64,000 nt of DNA from Paenibacillus sp. FSL H7-0737 (GTDB taxonomy: Bacteria > Bacillota > Bacilli > Paenibacillales > Paenibacillaceae): contig NZ_CP009279.1 of NCBI RefSeq assembly GCF_000758545.1, positions 4,464,001 through 4,528,000 of the forward strand, written 5' to 3'. The translations under genes and the position numbers were made by a program. Shown piece after piece: positions 9,160 to 18,518 of the stretch. Positions within the stretch are counted from its first letter, which is position 1; each line of letters begins with the position of its first letter. Under the pieces are notes generated by a model. That model was not told where the DNA came from. It made no database searches and was given only the letters and a program-made list of their open reading frames with translations.

Positions 9160-9711
9160 TTATTTAACTTCTGTTGTTCCAGTCACTTTTCCATCAATAA
9201 CAGCTGATGTTTTCAGATCTTCGCTCGCGAAGTAGAGGTTACCATCAATAGTGGCGGTTTCAGGCAGAGTAAAGCCTTTCGCTTCTACATAAACATCGCC
9301 TTTAATCGTTCCGCCTTCAACTTTCAAATTCTCACTTTGTACTGTAAACTTTGGTACGGTTAGTGTATAAGTAGCAGTGATCTTGTGATCAGCATCTTGC
9401 GAATAAAGGGCAATCTTACGGTAGATGTCGCCATCTGCGGCTCCTTTATTACGGAATTCTCCAGCTACAACAACCTCATCAGGAATCGTTACATCATTTA
9501 GAATCGCAACAATCCAGTTTCCATCTTTGCTAACAGCCTTAGTAAATGCATCTGCTTGATTCACAATCGAAGCTGTAGTGACAGCATCTGTCTGCTCAGC
9601 AGCCGGAGCTGAAGTTGCCGCCGAATTGTTTGCTTTATCCTCATTTGCTCCACAACCTGCCAATACTGCTACCGAAACCCCAGCCACTAAAATCATTTTA
9701 AATAGTCTCAT
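9160..9711 (-). CDS. Predicted lipoprotein with bactofilin-like repeats
   Basis: This 183-residue protein begins MRLFKMILVAGVSVAVLAGCGA, a signal peptide with lipobox LAGC (Cys at 20), so it should be anchored to the outer face of the membrane. A low-complexity linker (about 21-50) follows. The C-terminal half carries short repeated beta elements (NLKVEGGTIKGDVYVE, TIDGNLYFAS, VIDGKVTGTTEV) like the stacked turns of bactofilin or polymer-forming proteins. Its function is unknown. It is monocistronic, with an AT-rich promoter region upstream and a terminator downstream. Confidence 0.75.
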   Translation of the reverse strand: MRLFKMILVAGVSVAVLAGCGANEDKANNSAATSAPAAEQTDAVTTASIVNQADAFTKAVSKDGNWIVAILNDVTIPDEVVVAGEFRNKGAADGDIYRKIALYSQDADHKITATYTLTVPKFTVQSENLKVEGGTIKGDVYVEAKGFTLPETATIDGNLYFASEDLKTSAVIDGKVTGTTEVK

Positions 9712-9946
9712 TTTCGATTCCCCCTAATTTTGATTATGAATTAATTATATATTAAAATTCTTAATAATTAAGTGAATAATTTCACAAATTTGTGTCAGTA
9801 TCTAAAGCGGTTTCACAGCGCGCTCTCTTCCCGATTAAGATTCGTTCCCATGAGCCACACCTCTTCTCGCTGACTGATTTAGCTTCTTATATCTATTTAC
9901 CCAAATTATAAAAATGAACACAAGCATCATTTGCTTCTTGGTATAA

Positions 9947-9961
9947 AGTCAATCGTTGACT
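9947..9961. promoter_or_regulatory. Candidate operator upstream of LacI-type regulator
   Basis: AGTCAA-TCG-TTGACT is a perfect inverted repeat 61 bp before the regulator's GTG start, next to a possible promoter (TATAAAG at 9943-9949). Autoregulation is inferred. The rest of the 312-bp gap from 9712 to 10022 is AT-rich leader and promoter DNA of two divergent genes, with no other feature seen. Confidence 0.45.
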
Positions 9962-10022
9962 CTTTTCAAGTGTTAATGATAATATTTGGAAATAAATATC
10001 TCAGCAAGGGAGAAGTTTACTG

Positions 10023-10934
10023 GTGAAAAAGACTACAATGAAAGACATCGCGCTACAAGCTAATGTCTCCGTTGCGACTGTAAGCTATGTTCTGAACCGC
10101 GTCGATAACCAAACCATTCCTGAGAAGACCCGCAATCAAATTCTGTCACTTGCCGAAGAACTTCATTACATTCCTAATCTAGCAGCCCGTTCGCTTGCCA
10201 ATAAAAAAACGGGATTAGTAGGGATACTTGTCAATCATTCTGCTTATATGCCTCCTTGGAAACTCTATGCCCAGTTTACCTTTATCCGTGCTTTGGAACA
10301 GCGTTTAACGGATGCCGGATATCATACGCTGTTATATTCTCTTGGTACTGACCATCCTTCTCTGAATATCATCGTCGAAAGAAAGCTCGAAGCCGTCTTT
10401 CTGATCGATGTACACGATGAATCCTTCTATTCGATTTCCAAACATTTTGTAGAAGGCATCCCTTTGATTTTGATCGACAGCATGATTGAAGATAAGCTGT
10501 TTAAGCAAGTTCTTTACAATTATCGTTCAGCTCTACAAAAGGTAATGCCGGAGGATCTTTCACAGGTTTGTTTAATTATGGAGAGCTTCAATAACTCCCT
10601 ACTCACTAGCTTTATCCAAGACAATCTTCCTTTACCTGAGAAAGCAATATTCAAAGTTCAAAATATGGAGGAATTGAATACAATCTTATCGGAGGGGATT
10701 TACAAAGAGGCCATAGTTATTAATGAGTTTATCGGAAGTTGTGTTGAAAGATCCGGGGTATTCGCACGTCTTTCTGTTCTATGTACCTGTAATTGCCCAG
10801 AAATGCTTGGAGAAGACGTTCAGAAATTCATATTCACTGGGGATAAATCAGCCACTGCTTTTGAACTAATGGAGGAGTTATTACATCGTCCTGACTACTC
10901 CAAACAAGAGAATAATCGTTATTTTGTTGATTAA
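10023..10934 (+). CDS. LacI-family transcriptional regulator
   Basis: This 303-residue regulator has the LacI head MKDIALQANVSVATVSYVLNRVD (residues 6-28), the hinge PNLAARSLANKKTGLVGILV, and a sensor domain that is shorter and more divergent than usual (family about 330). Its HTH places VATVSYVL in the recognition helix. The start is GTG after AGGGAGAAG. It is followed at 49 bp by an MFS transporter on the same strand with a second palindrome between them, so it likely controls that transporter. The effector is unknown, and the diverged sensor (few of the usual ligand contacts) suggests a non-sugar or lost ligand. Confidence 0.88.
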   Translation: MKKTTMKDIALQANVSVATVSYVLNRVDNQTIPEKTRNQILSLAEELHYIPNLAARSLANKKTGLVGILVNHSAYMPPWKLYAQFTFIRALEQRLTDAGYHTLLYSLGTDHPSLNIIVERKLEAVFLIDVHDESFYSISKHFVEGIPLILIDSMIEDKLFKQVLYNYRSALQKVMPEDLSQVCLIMESFNNSLLTSFIQDNLPLPEKAIFKVQNMEELNTILSEGIYKEAIVINEFIGSCVERSGVFARLSVLCTCNCPEMLGEDVQKFIFTGDKSATAFELMEELLHRPDYSKQENNRYFVD

Positions 10935-10950
10935 TTTTTTTTCGATATTC

Positions 10951-10966
10951 ACTTAAGCGTTTAAGT
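10951..10966. promoter_or_regulatory. Candidate LacI-type operator before MFS gene
   Basis: ACTTAAGCGTTTAAGT is an even palindrome with one mismatch and central CG, the usual architecture of LacI-family operators. It lies between the regulator stop and the MFS start. A connection to the upstream LacI protein is inferred. Confidence 0.45.
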
Positions 10967-10983
10967 CGAGAGGAGATTTTCCA

Positions 10984-12249
10984 ATGACAGATCCTGTATT
11001 AGCAAAACATGCATCCACCACCGATCAATTCTATCCAACCCTTTGGGGAAACCGGAGATTTATGCTGCTACTCAGCTCGTATTCCATTTCCTTGTTTGGA
11101 AATACCTTTCACAGCATTGCTTTAAGTTTATGGGTACTTCAGACGACCGGAAGCGCTAAAATGATTGCCATTATTACGATAATCAATTTATTGCTCAGTT
11201 CTTTACTCGGATCGATAGGAGGCACACTCGCAGACAGGATCAATCGCAGAACCATTATGTTAATCACTGATTTGATAAGCTGCGGTCTAGCAGTTACGCT
11301 TGCTCTGGCCATTTCCATGTCTTCTACATCATTCATTATCGTGGCCATATTAACGGGACTTACGACAGTCTCAGCATTATTCCAATCCCCTGCGTATCAA
11401 GCTTCAATTACCACTGTAGTTGGAAAAGAACATGTACAAAAAGCAGTCGGGATTCTGAACCTGTCGGAGAACATCTGTCGGACGATTGGGTATTCGGCTG
11501 GAGGTATTTTTGTAGCAAGTTTTGGAGCGGCAGATGCCATATTATTTGATGGAGCTACATTTTTCGTTTCCTTTCTACTAGTTCTTGCTGTCCGCTCCCT
11601 TCCACTCCCAAACCGAGTGAATACCGGACCTAAAGAAGAAAGAAAATTCACACAGGATCTTGCGGATGGCGTTCGTTATATTTGGAAATACCCCTTCGCC
11701 CGAGCAATAATCATCATGCTTCCTACGCTCACTTTGTTCTTTATGCCTTCACTGATGCTAACGCAAGTTATGGCCGTCAAAGTATGGAATTCTAGTCCCT
11801 TTCAGTTTGGACTCATGGAAGCCTGCATTCCTCTAGGTTATATGATTGGTTCCAGCATGATCTTGTTTCTCGGCTCCAAATTAAAGAATCGCGGCTTCTT
11901 TATCATGACTGGACTGCTGTGTCTGGGTCCCCTGTACCTCCTGTTATCGTTCGTCACTACTGCTAACTTAGCCATTCCCATCATTCTTCTAATTGGCTTT
12001 ATGTTCTCATTCTGTACATTGTTGATAAATACCATCCTCAGACTGGAAGTTTCGGAGGATATACAAGGTAGAGTCTTCGGTGTACTTGGCTCCATTATGA
12101 GTGTAGCACCCTCACTTGGTCTTACAGCTGTTTCATTCCTGTCCGATCACTTCAGTCCAGCCCCTGTCATGGGTTCCATCGGAGTCCTGATACTACTGTT
12201 TGCTTTATTAACTTTGACCAAGTTAAAGGTGATTCGAAATTATAAGTAA
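10984..12249 (+). CDS. MFS transporter, probable efflux pump
   Basis: This 421-residue membrane protein has about 12 transmembrane segments. The motif GGTLADRINRRTIML (about residues 79-93) after the second helix is the conserved MFS loop 2-3. It resembles the MFS_3/enterobactin exporter-like group that includes macrolide efflux proteins, with the typical VGKEHVQKAVGILNLSENICRTIG stretch after helix 4. The likely role is proton-coupled export of a drug or metabolite. GAGAGGAG precedes the ATG. It is paired with the preceding LacI-type regulator. Only 24 bp separate it from the convergent gene, with no obvious terminator. Confidence 0.87.
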   Translation: MTDPVLAKHASTTDQFYPTLWGNRRFMLLLSSYSISLFGNTFHSIALSLWVLQTTGSAKMIAIITIINLLLSSLLGSIGGTLADRINRRTIMLITDLISCGLAVTLALAISMSSTSFIIVAILTGLTTVSALFQSPAYQASITTVVGKEHVQKAVGILNLSENICRTIGYSAGGIFVASFGAADAILFDGATFFVSFLLVLAVRSLPLPNRVNTGPKEERKFTQDLADGVRYIWKYPFARAIIIMLPTLTLFFMPSLMLTQVMAVKVWNSSPFQFGLMEACIPLGYMIGSSMILFLGSKLKNRGFFIMTGLLCLGPLYLLLSFVTTANLAIPIILLIGFMFSFCTLLINTILRLEVSEDIQGRVFGVLGSIMSVAPSLGLTAVSFLSDHFSPAPVMGSIGVLILLFALLTLTKLKVIRNYK

Positions 12250-12272
12250 TTTTAGAACATATCTTATGACCG

Positions 12273-13025
12273 TTATCGCCCGTTTTTCCTAATAACGCGT
12301 CTACTATGAAGCTCAATCAGTAATTGAACAACTATAATGATCAACAAGAAGATTCCCACGACACCTGTTAAAAATGGATAAATTAGAGGGAAAAATACAC
12401 TTGGATAACTTTTAGTAATATCCGAATGGTAGCCCATACCCATAAGTGATGTACCCGAGAACTCGATAAGCTTCACCCCTAGATGATTGTCACTTCTTTG
12501 AGCATAACTCAGCATCTTTTCTTCTATACTGCCGTCATGTGAGATCGTGATTATTTTCCATTTTCTCTTTTCCATCGGCTGACTATCATCTGTAAGTCTT
12601 TGGACTATATTAATTTCTTTCTCGCCAGTCTTTCGATCCGTAACAGTAAGGATATCTATCCATGAGAAATATCTGCTTCCTCGTTCCCGATTAGACAACC
12701 ATATTTCATCAGGAGTTGAGATTTTTTGACCATTTAATAAAAACTGAACTTTCACAATATCTCCAGGCGGGACACTCTCCTCTTCATCCCAAAGGGTCAA
12801 TTCTGCTTTCCTGCCTGTATTTTCTTCTTGGATCTTAATATGCTTATCATCAACCGTTAGTTCTTGAACGTTTAACGTGTTATACCCTTTCTCAGCATGG
12901 TTGATCTCATAACGCTGATTGATCTGATCTGAAATCATATACTCACGGATATAGTTGAACAATGGGCTGAAAGAAATCGCTAGCAAGAAAAATGAAATCA
13001 CCGATAAATAAATTATTTTTTTCAT
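12273..13025 (-). CDS. Membrane protein of unknown function, 250 residues
   Basis: I do not recognise the family. The protein has an N-terminal membrane segment (about 4-24), a polar extracytoplasmic region of about 185 residues rich in beta strands, a second membrane segment (about 212-236, GVVGIFLLIIIVVQLLIEL) and a short basic tail (HSRRVIRKNGR). Its ATG overlaps the stop of the acetyltransferase gene (ATGA), so it is the last gene of the TetR-headed operon. It might help sense or resist a cell-surface compound, but this is speculation from context. Confidence 0.7.
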   Translation of the reverse strand: MKKIIYLSVISFFLLAISFSPLFNYIREYMISDQINQRYEINHAEKGYNTLNVQELTVDDKHIKIQEENTGRKAELTLWDEEESVPPGDIVKVQFLLNGQKISTPDEIWLSNRERGSRYFSWIDILTVTDRKTGEKEINIVQRLTDDSQPMEKRKWKIITISHDGSIEEKMLSYAQRSDNHLGVKLIEFSGTSLMGMGYHSDITKSYPSVFFPLIYPFLTGVVGIFLLIIIVVQLLIELHSRRVIRKNGR

Positions 13026-13510
13026 AATGAATCCTTGTGAGCGATCGTCAGCTTGAAATTTTGTCTTGAGCCACCTTCGAGGCCATTTGGAACCCCATCC
13101 TGCATAGGAAAGAAACCAAACTTCTGATAAAATCTTCTAGCAGGTTGACCCTCTGGATGATCCTCACCAAATGTAGTAACGAATATCTCTGCTGGGGTTT
13201 CGATACTTTCGATAATATAGTTAAGAAGTACTGTCGCTACACCCTTATTTCTCTCTATGGCTGAAACAGATAACCAACCAATCTTGTAATTAGGGGCATT
13301 GGATGAAGAGAATAACACAGCTCCAAGTAATCTTGAACCTGGCGAACCATTGTTTTCTCGTACACAAAAAGCGCTTTGTCGACTGATATTTTTTTCTAAC
13401 GCTAGAGTGAAATTCGGATCATCTACCATCGGCCCAAAAAGGGACTCCACCTCTGCCGCCAGCTCCAGCCATCCTCTTATATCCTCCATAGTAGCTTTTA
13501 CTACATTCAT
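13022..13510 (-). CDS. GNAT-family N-acetyltransferase
   Basis: This 162-residue protein has the GNAT fold. Motif A reads IGWLSVSAIERNKGVATVLLNYII (about residues 77-100), where RNKGVA binds acetyl-CoA pyrophosphate. A later strand is AEIFVTTFGED, followed by ARRFYQKFGFFPM, the usual C-terminal motif B. The substrate is not predictable. Together with the phosphotransferase 14 bp upstream, it forms a pair of possible small-molecule modifying enzymes inside an operon headed by a TetR regulator and an ABC system, which hints at antibiotic or toxin inactivation (inference). Confidence 0.87.
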   Translation of the reverse strand: MNVVKATMEDIRGWLELAAEVESLFGPMVDDPNFTLALEKNISRQSAFCVRENNGSPGSRLLGAVLFSSSNAPNYKIGWLSVSAIERNKGVATVLLNYIIESIETPAEIFVTTFGEDHPEGQPARRFYQKFGFFPMQDGVPNGLEGGSRQNFKLTIAHKDSL

Positions 13511-13524
13511 ATATAAGTTCTCCT

Positions 13525-14556
13525 TTAGTAGTCTTGGTTACACCATTCGATACACTGAGGAATAAAGTTATCATAGTCATTTAAAGCAGTGATTGTATTT
13601 ATTACTTCACGGGTTCCAAGCTCTCGCTCTGTATCATCCGTACTCTCTATTCCAAGTGACCGTCTGATATTATAAGCTAACCATTCTAGCTTCCCATGAA
13701 AACCATAGTTGAGCACATCGGACCAGTTAGCATAAATCTCGCCGCCATGATCGCGGTATGCATTAATAAGCGTGCAGAAAGCATCTTTGCTTACACTTCC
13801 CGATTCAAAGCCTGACCAATAAAGGGCTACATCTATTAACTCTTGGGTTGGATGGATAGGTCCTGCTGCTTCCCAGTCAATAATAATGGGTATCTGATGC
13901 TCATCCCATAGTACATTTTTTTGATCTAAATCCCGATGGCTGATCACCATATGATTCAATAATTGTTCCGCTGAAGAATCTACAAGTTGTTCCCAATGAT
14001 TTATTTGGTTCAGGTTATCTAATAGCAAGCTAGACCATTCCAAACCATCCTGTTTTGCTTTTAGTGCATATTCATTCCAACAAACAGTGGATGTATTTAC
14101 TGCCTCAAGATTTCCATTAGGATGATGATTAAGAAGTGTAGCGAAATCGATCTTATGAATTTTAGCAAGGTTTTCGCCAATCTTTTTACAACACCCTATA
14201 TTAATACCTCCTGATGGCAATGCCTTACCTTCGACCCATGGAAATAATAAATAGAATTGACCCTCGAATTCATGCATAAAACTATCTTTGGATACGATGG
14301 CCGGTACTGCATTTATTCCATTTTGATAAGCCATATTTGCAACCTTTTCAGAAAGAATATAGTTGTACATAGCAGTATCCCGCTGCATAATTTGAGGATT
14401 TAAAGCTTTCACTGCATAGAGCGCTTTGTCCGTTTGTAGACGATACATTCTGTGCAGAAGACCACCTGTTACCTGTTCTGGTTCATTTTTCAAATGACCT
14501 AACCCGTATTTTGCACATAGCATTTCGAAATTTAAGTTATAATTCAGATTTCCCAT
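13525..14556 (-). CDS. Phosphotransferase of the APH/choline kinase fold
   Basis: This protein-kinase-like small-molecule phosphotransferase has 343 residues from the chosen ATG at 14556; the upstream TTG at 14604 would overlap the ATPase gene. The catalytic loop is ISHRDLDQKNVLWD (about residue 200) and the metal-binding motif IIIDWEAAG follows. An N-terminal nucleotide-binding region carries GGLLHRMYRLQTDKALYAVKAL, with the Lys. APH-fold enzymes phosphorylate aminoglycosides, macrolides, homoserine, choline or other hydroxyls. It is downstream of the ABC ATPase in the TetR operon, so resistance or metabolite modification is possible but not shown. Confidence 0.85.
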   Translation of the reverse strand: MGNLNYNLNFEMLCAKYGLGHLKNEPEQVTGGLLHRMYRLQTDKALYAVKALNPQIMQRDTAMYNYILSEKVANMAYQNGINAVPAIVSKDSFMHEFEGQFYLLFPWVEGKALPSGGINIGCCKKIGENLAKIHKIDFATLLNHHPNGNLEAVNTSTVCWNEYALKAKQDGLEWSSLLLDNLNQINHWEQLVDSSAEQLLNHMVISHRDLDQKNVLWDEHQIPIIIDWEAAGPIHPTQELIDVALYWSGFESGSVSKDAFCTLINAYRDHGGEIYANWSDVLNYGFHGKLEWLAYNIRRSLGIESTDDTERELGTREVINTITALNDYDNFIPQCIEWCNQDY

Positions 14557-14579
14557 GTTATGTATCCCTTTCCTATCAA

Positions 14580-15344
14580 TCAGAATCCCAACTTCAATAA
14601 CCAAGCCGACAACTTCTCTTCCCGCTCTTTTAAGTCCCCATTTATGCGATTGAATTTACCAAGCCATTGCTCAGAAGCTATGCTGCCATCCAGCATATAC
14701 AGGACACGTTCTGCCTGAGCAGCGACTTTCGCATCATGTGTAGCCAGTAGAATCGTTGTACCCGTCTGATTAATATCTATTAATATCTCCATAATTTCAC
14801 TAGCAGCTTTAGAGTTCAGTGCACCTGTTGGCTCATCACCAAATAGAATATCAGGCTCATTGATGATTGACCTGCAGATCGCTGCTCTTTGCAGTTGTCC
14901 ACCCGACACTTGTGTAATATCACGCTCAGCGAGTGCGGAGATTCCGGTTTTTTTCATTAACTCAGCGGCTCTGTTATTGATGGTTCTACGACTAACGATT
15001 TTAGCTCGATAAGCGGATAAGATGATATTGTCCCGAATAGTCAGGTTTTTTAAAAGATGCATCTGCTGAAAAATAAATCCCATTTGATTTAAACGCAGTT
15101 CAGCTAATTCACTCTCAGAAAGACCACTGATGTCCTGCCCTTTAAAAACAACACTTCCTGAAGTCATCCGGTCCATGCCGCTGATCGTATAGAGCAATGT
15201 TGATTTCCCTGAGCCAGAAGGCCCCATTATAGCTACGAATTCCCCCTTTGATACCTGTAGATGAACATCTTTTAATACCGTCTGCGGGGTTCCTTGCCCG
15301 GTTACAAAGGTTTTATTTAAACCCTTCGTCTCTAATATGAACAT
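14580..15344 (-). CDS. ABC transporter ATPase, MacB/LolD/BceA type
   Basis: This 254-residue ATPase shows Walker A GPSGSGKST (about 41-49), Q-loop GFIFQQMHLL, signature VSGGQLQR, Walker B ILFGDEPTGALNS and ATHDAK. FGDEPTGALNS is the hallmark of the MacB/LolD/BceA class that drives FtsX-fold permeases. It lies 15 bp downstream of its permease partner. Such pairs act as mechanotransmission machines in antimicrobial peptide resistance, lipoprotein release or toxin extrusion. The C-terminal about 30 residues after LYMLDGSIASE are an extension seen in the sister ATPase at 54319 too. Confidence 0.92.
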   Translation of the reverse strand: MFILETKGLNKTFVTGQGTPQTVLKDVHLQVSKGEFVAIMGPSGSGKSTLLYTISGMDRMTSGSVVFKGQDISGLSESELAELRLNQMGFIFQQMHLLKNLTIRDNIILSAYRAKIVSRRTINNRAAELMKKTGISALAERDITQVSGGQLQRAAICRSIINEPDILFGDEPTGALNSKAASEIMEILIDINQTGTTILLATHDAKVAAQAERVLYMLDGSIASEQWLGKFNRINGDLKEREEKLSAWLLKLGF

Positions 15345-15359
15345 ACTACCACCTCACCC

Positions 15360-17699
15360 TCATTCGACAATCAGTTTAGATAAATTGGATTTCTTCATCG
15401 ATATCGTGCTTACTAATGTTGTGAGTGCTACAATGAGCATGAAAAAAAGAGGGAGAACAAGATAAGCTATTACCGGATTAACCACAAACTGTATTTTGGA
15501 TGCTCCCATAAAGGATCCGAGTAATTGAGTGAATTTTTGACCGATGGTATTCGCTGCAAAGGTTCCGAGAATGATTCCGAGACCAGAAACCAGTAGTAGC
15601 CTTACCTGATATTGCTTTCGAATATCTTCTAACGTAAAGCCAATGCTTCTCAAAATGGCAATTTGCGAGACGTCCTTCGCTAGCAGCATTTTTAGAAATA
15701 AAGCTGTAATCAATACTGAAATTGATATCGAGATGGCAATGGATAAGCCAGTGACCAGCTTTAATTGGCGAATCGTATTCCCGAGCGTCTGAGATAAATA
15801 GCTTTCTAGATGAGTAACTTTGGCTGGATAAAATAACTTTGCATATTGATCCATTTTCTCCTGAACGGAAACATTCGGATTCACATCTAAAGCTACGATA
15901 TACCATAGCACGGACTTCGGGTCATACGGTAATCGGGCTTTTGCAGTTCGACCTCCATTCGTTATATCTTGGTAGATCCCGCTAACCGTCAATTTTTTCG
16001 AAGTGCCATCTACCTCCAAAAGAACGCTATCCCCTACCCTTTTGTTCCATTCCTTGGCATTCAGATCAGAAAGGGCAATCTCCTCCCCACTTTCAGGGGT
16101 TCCTCCGTTAACATAGGTGAGCGGAAAAATAGAGAAATCTCCTGTTTCAACATTGATATTCTCCCATACGCCATCGCTGCCTAGCACTTTAAATCGAGAA
16201 GTAATTAATGGTGAGAATTTAGCTATATCGGAGTCCTTATTTAGCGTCGTTATCAGTTCATTAAATCGCTTCTCTATTTGATCAGATGGCTGCAAATCGA
16301 TTCTCATGTCACTCTGACCTACACCCATATAAGAAATAAACCGAGGGGACTGAAGGGTATTCAATATATTCACTGGCACAAGAATGATAAACAGACAGAT
16401 CACAAATACGAAGAATAGCAATCCGAACATGGTGAAGCGTCCATAAACATCCTTTAGGCCAAGAAAAACATTCACATTTATATGCCTGCGCTTACTCAGC
16501 ACTACTCTACTTTTATTGCCTTTCAACTCTCCCACAGTCCCTGACCTTAAAGCGTCTACTACTGTTATACGATTAAACCTTCTAAGAATAACTCTGCAAA
16601 AGAACACAATCATCCCGAAGATCAAACCGACCGCTAAGACTGGAACAATAGGCTGAAGGATCGTTTTCGGAGCAGTTCCCAAGTACAATGTGATATTCGC
16701 TGTAAACAATCGCACCACACCCAAAGATAATAAATATCCTAGCAGTGAAGCGCATGCTGCCATCACCATATATTTTGCCAAATAAATCCTTCTAATATCT
16801 CGCTGTGAGATCCCAATTGCTTTCATGACGCCAATCTCTCTGTAATCCTCCTCTAAAGTCGCGATCATCGTGAACCTTAAACATAGGACGGCAATAATCA
16901 TCAGAAGGATACTTACCAAAATAATGACAACTGCAATAATCCCATCTGTCAGCGCATTCAGCGTCTTAAATAAAGGATAGTCTATCATTGGTCCTTTAGC
17001 GGGCATATCTGAGGATTGATAGGTATTCCGGAACTCGCTAAGTCTACTTAAATCGGTGATTTGAAATTCAATTAAGTACTCAACTTCTCCATGGTTCTTC
17101 TTAAGTACATTATAATCCGTGTCATTTACGACAAAGCGCTTAGAGCTAACAATTGCGGGGTTCATTTGGATGTCTCGAACAAAATCTGTAACCATAAATT
17201 TTTGATCAAACTGTCCATTGGAAAGGGTAACCTGATCACCAATGTTCAGATCATTCTGCTTCATATAATAAATAGGAACTGCGATTTCTCCTTCAGCTAC
17301 CCTAATCACTTGATTCTCTAAATTCAGCAGCAAATCAAATGATGGGTTCTGCTTAACAAAACCTATATCCATTACGCTGTTCTCTTCCGACTTATTGCTG
17401 TTACCCAAGACAATCTGCGAACCATCTATCCTTAGCATTTCTACCGTCTGTTGATTCTTAACAAGTGGATTTGCAGAGGCGAATTTTTGAATACCTGCGT
17501 TATCTATTGGACCAGCATGCATTTGAACAAAATGGGGAGCTTTTGATTTATCCAGCAAATGACTTAAAGAACCGGACAATTCCATAATGACTTGAGAAGC
17601 ACAAGCAGCAAGCAACGCCGATAACATCATAAAAATAAATAAGACGATCGTTATGATTTTATTTCTTTGAAAATCTTTTTTCACAATTTGTAGCAGCAT
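15360..17699 (-). CDS. FtsX-fold ABC permease, 779 residues
   Basis: This large permease has an N-terminal helix (about 17-37), a first extracytoplasmic MacB-like domain (about 40-245), a three-helix FtsX core with EDYREIGVMKAIGISQRDIRRIYLAKY (about 280-306), another helix bundle, then a second half with its own TM (about 425-447), extracytoplasmic domain and a second FtsX core (SQIAILRSIGFTLEDIRKQYQVRL). This duplicated layout, of 10 or so helices, differs from BceB (one large loop) and fits long MacB/YtrF-like permeases. The partner ATPase is directly downstream. It is controlled by the TetR gene upstream. The likely role is resistance to, or export of, a surface-active molecule (inference). 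Confidence 0.88.
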   Translation of the reverse strand: MLLQIVKKDFQRNKIITIVLFIFMMLSALLAACASQVIMELSGSLSHLLDKSKAPHFVQMHAGPIDNAGIQKFASANPLVKNQQTVEMLRIDGSQIVLGNSNKSEENSVMDIGFVKQNPSFDLLLNLENQVIRVAEGEIAVPIYYMKQNDLNIGDQVTLSNGQFDQKFMVTDFVRDIQMNPAIVSSKRFVVNDTDYNVLKKNHGEVEYLIEFQITDLSRLSEFRNTYQSSDMPAKGPMIDYPLFKTLNALTDGIIAVVIILVSILLMIIAVLCLRFTMIATLEEDYREIGVMKAIGISQRDIRRIYLAKYMVMAACASLLGYLLSLGVVRLFTANITLYLGTAPKTILQPIVPVLAVGLIFGMIVFFCRVILRRFNRITVVDALRSGTVGELKGNKSRVVLSKRRHINVNVFLGLKDVYGRFTMFGLLFFVFVICLFIILVPVNILNTLQSPRFISYMGVGQSDMRIDLQPSDQIEKRFNELITTLNKDSDIAKFSPLITSRFKVLGSDGVWENINVETGDFSIFPLTYVNGGTPESGEEIALSDLNAKEWNKRVGDSVLLEVDGTSKKLTVSGIYQDITNGGRTAKARLPYDPKSVLWYIVALDVNPNVSVQEKMDQYAKLFYPAKVTHLESYLSQTLGNTIRQLKLVTGLSIAISISISVLITALFLKMLLAKDVSQIAILRSIGFTLEDIRKQYQVRLLLVSGLGIILGTFAANTIGQKFTQLLGSFMGASKIQFVVNPVIAYLVLPLFFMLIVALTTLVSTISMKKSNLSKLIVE

Positions 17700-17744
17700 T
17701 GACGATCTCTCCCCTGCGTCTCATTCATCCTCCCTGCCCGGACC

Positions 17745-18368
17745 TTACTCAAACATTTGCGTTACGTAGGAAAAGCTTCCTTTTTCAGCTCCCAACGTAG
17801 TCTCCATAATATAAATAAAGCTCTGAATTTTGAGAATGATCTCTTCCGGTTGCCACTTGAAAATCCCTTCATCCAATAGAAATTGTGAGGCGATCAACAG
17901 AAATTCCATCGTTTCTTTAGGATAAGGACAGTGGAACAAGCTCTCCTCGATTCCCTGCTCAATCACCTCTGTCAACACAGGTGTTAGCTTCAAAATAGTT
18001 TCAGCCAAGCTTTTCTGATGGATTAGTGCATTCTCAGCTTGATGAAACTGTTCGATCATGTGACCTTTTCTCTCCGAATCAGGTTTCTGTGCCATTATGA
18101 TTTGTAGTAGCTTTTCATGTACGGAGAGCTTCGAATCAGCAGCAATGATCTTCGCAATGTCCACTCCAGCATCGATAAATCGTGTGACCACTGCTTCCAT
18201 AACCTCCTCCTTCGACTTGAAATAATAGTAGAACGTGCCCTTGGCAATCCCGATCTCCTGCAAGATGTCGTTCACTGTAGTTCTCGCATAACCTTTCGTA
18301 AAAAAAAGCATTTCTGCCTTATCTAATATTTCATTTCTGCGTTCTTCCGCTTCTTTGGAAATTCTCAT
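17745..18368 (-). CDS. TetR-family transcriptional repressor
   Basis: This 207-residue repressor has an N-terminal HTH (RRNEILDKAEMLFFTKGYARTTVNDILQEIGIAKGTFYYYFKSKEEV, residues about 10-56) and a ligand-binding helical domain. The motif GIAKGTFYYYFKSKEE is classical TetR. It heads the leftward operon with the FtsX-type ABC system, and a perfect 11-bp-arm palindrome sits 20 bp upstream of its start, so it represses itself and the operon. The inducer is likely a substrate of the ABC system or of the modifying enzymes. Confidence 0.93.
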   Translation of the reverse strand: MRISKEAEERRNEILDKAEMLFFTKGYARTTVNDILQEIGIAKGTFYYYFKSKEEVMEAVVTRFIDAGVDIAKIIAADSKLSVHEKLLQIIMAQKPDSERKGHMIEQFHQAENALIHQKSLAETILKLTPVLTEVIEQGIEESLFHCPYPKETMEFLLIASQFLLDEGIFKWQPEEIILKIQSFIYIMETTLGAEKGSFSYVTQMFE

Positions 18369-18387
18369 TTATTCTGAGTCCTCCTTT

Positions 18388-18410
18388 TATAGACCGACCG
18401 TCGGTCTATA
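18388..18410. promoter_or_regulatory. TetR operator palindrome
   Basis: The arms TATAGACCGAC and GTCGGTCTATA surround a single central base: a perfect 23-bp inverted repeat immediately upstream of the TetR gene. The GACCGACNGTCGGTC core is typical of TetR/AcrR operators. Confidence 0.85.
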
Positions 18411-18470
18411 CCATTTAAATACATTTAATACATCATGTCAATGATGTTCCAGCAAATTGGACAAAAGAAA

Positions 18471-18500
18471 AAGGTAACCTCCAAAGGATGAGGTTACCTT
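18471..18500 (-). terminator. Rho-independent terminator of the PadR/HAAS unit
   Basis: AAGGTAACCTC and GAGGTTACCTT form a perfect 11-bp stem with an 8-nt loop. Read leftward it is followed by TTTTTCTTTT. It ends the transcript coming from 19807. Confidence 0.85.
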
Positions 18501-18518
18501 AATGTGCAGTCAGCATAA

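Noticed and set aside
14557..14604. TTG start for the APH-fold kinase
   Set aside because: It would overlap the ATPase gene and gives an untypical head; ATG 14556 fits the family better.
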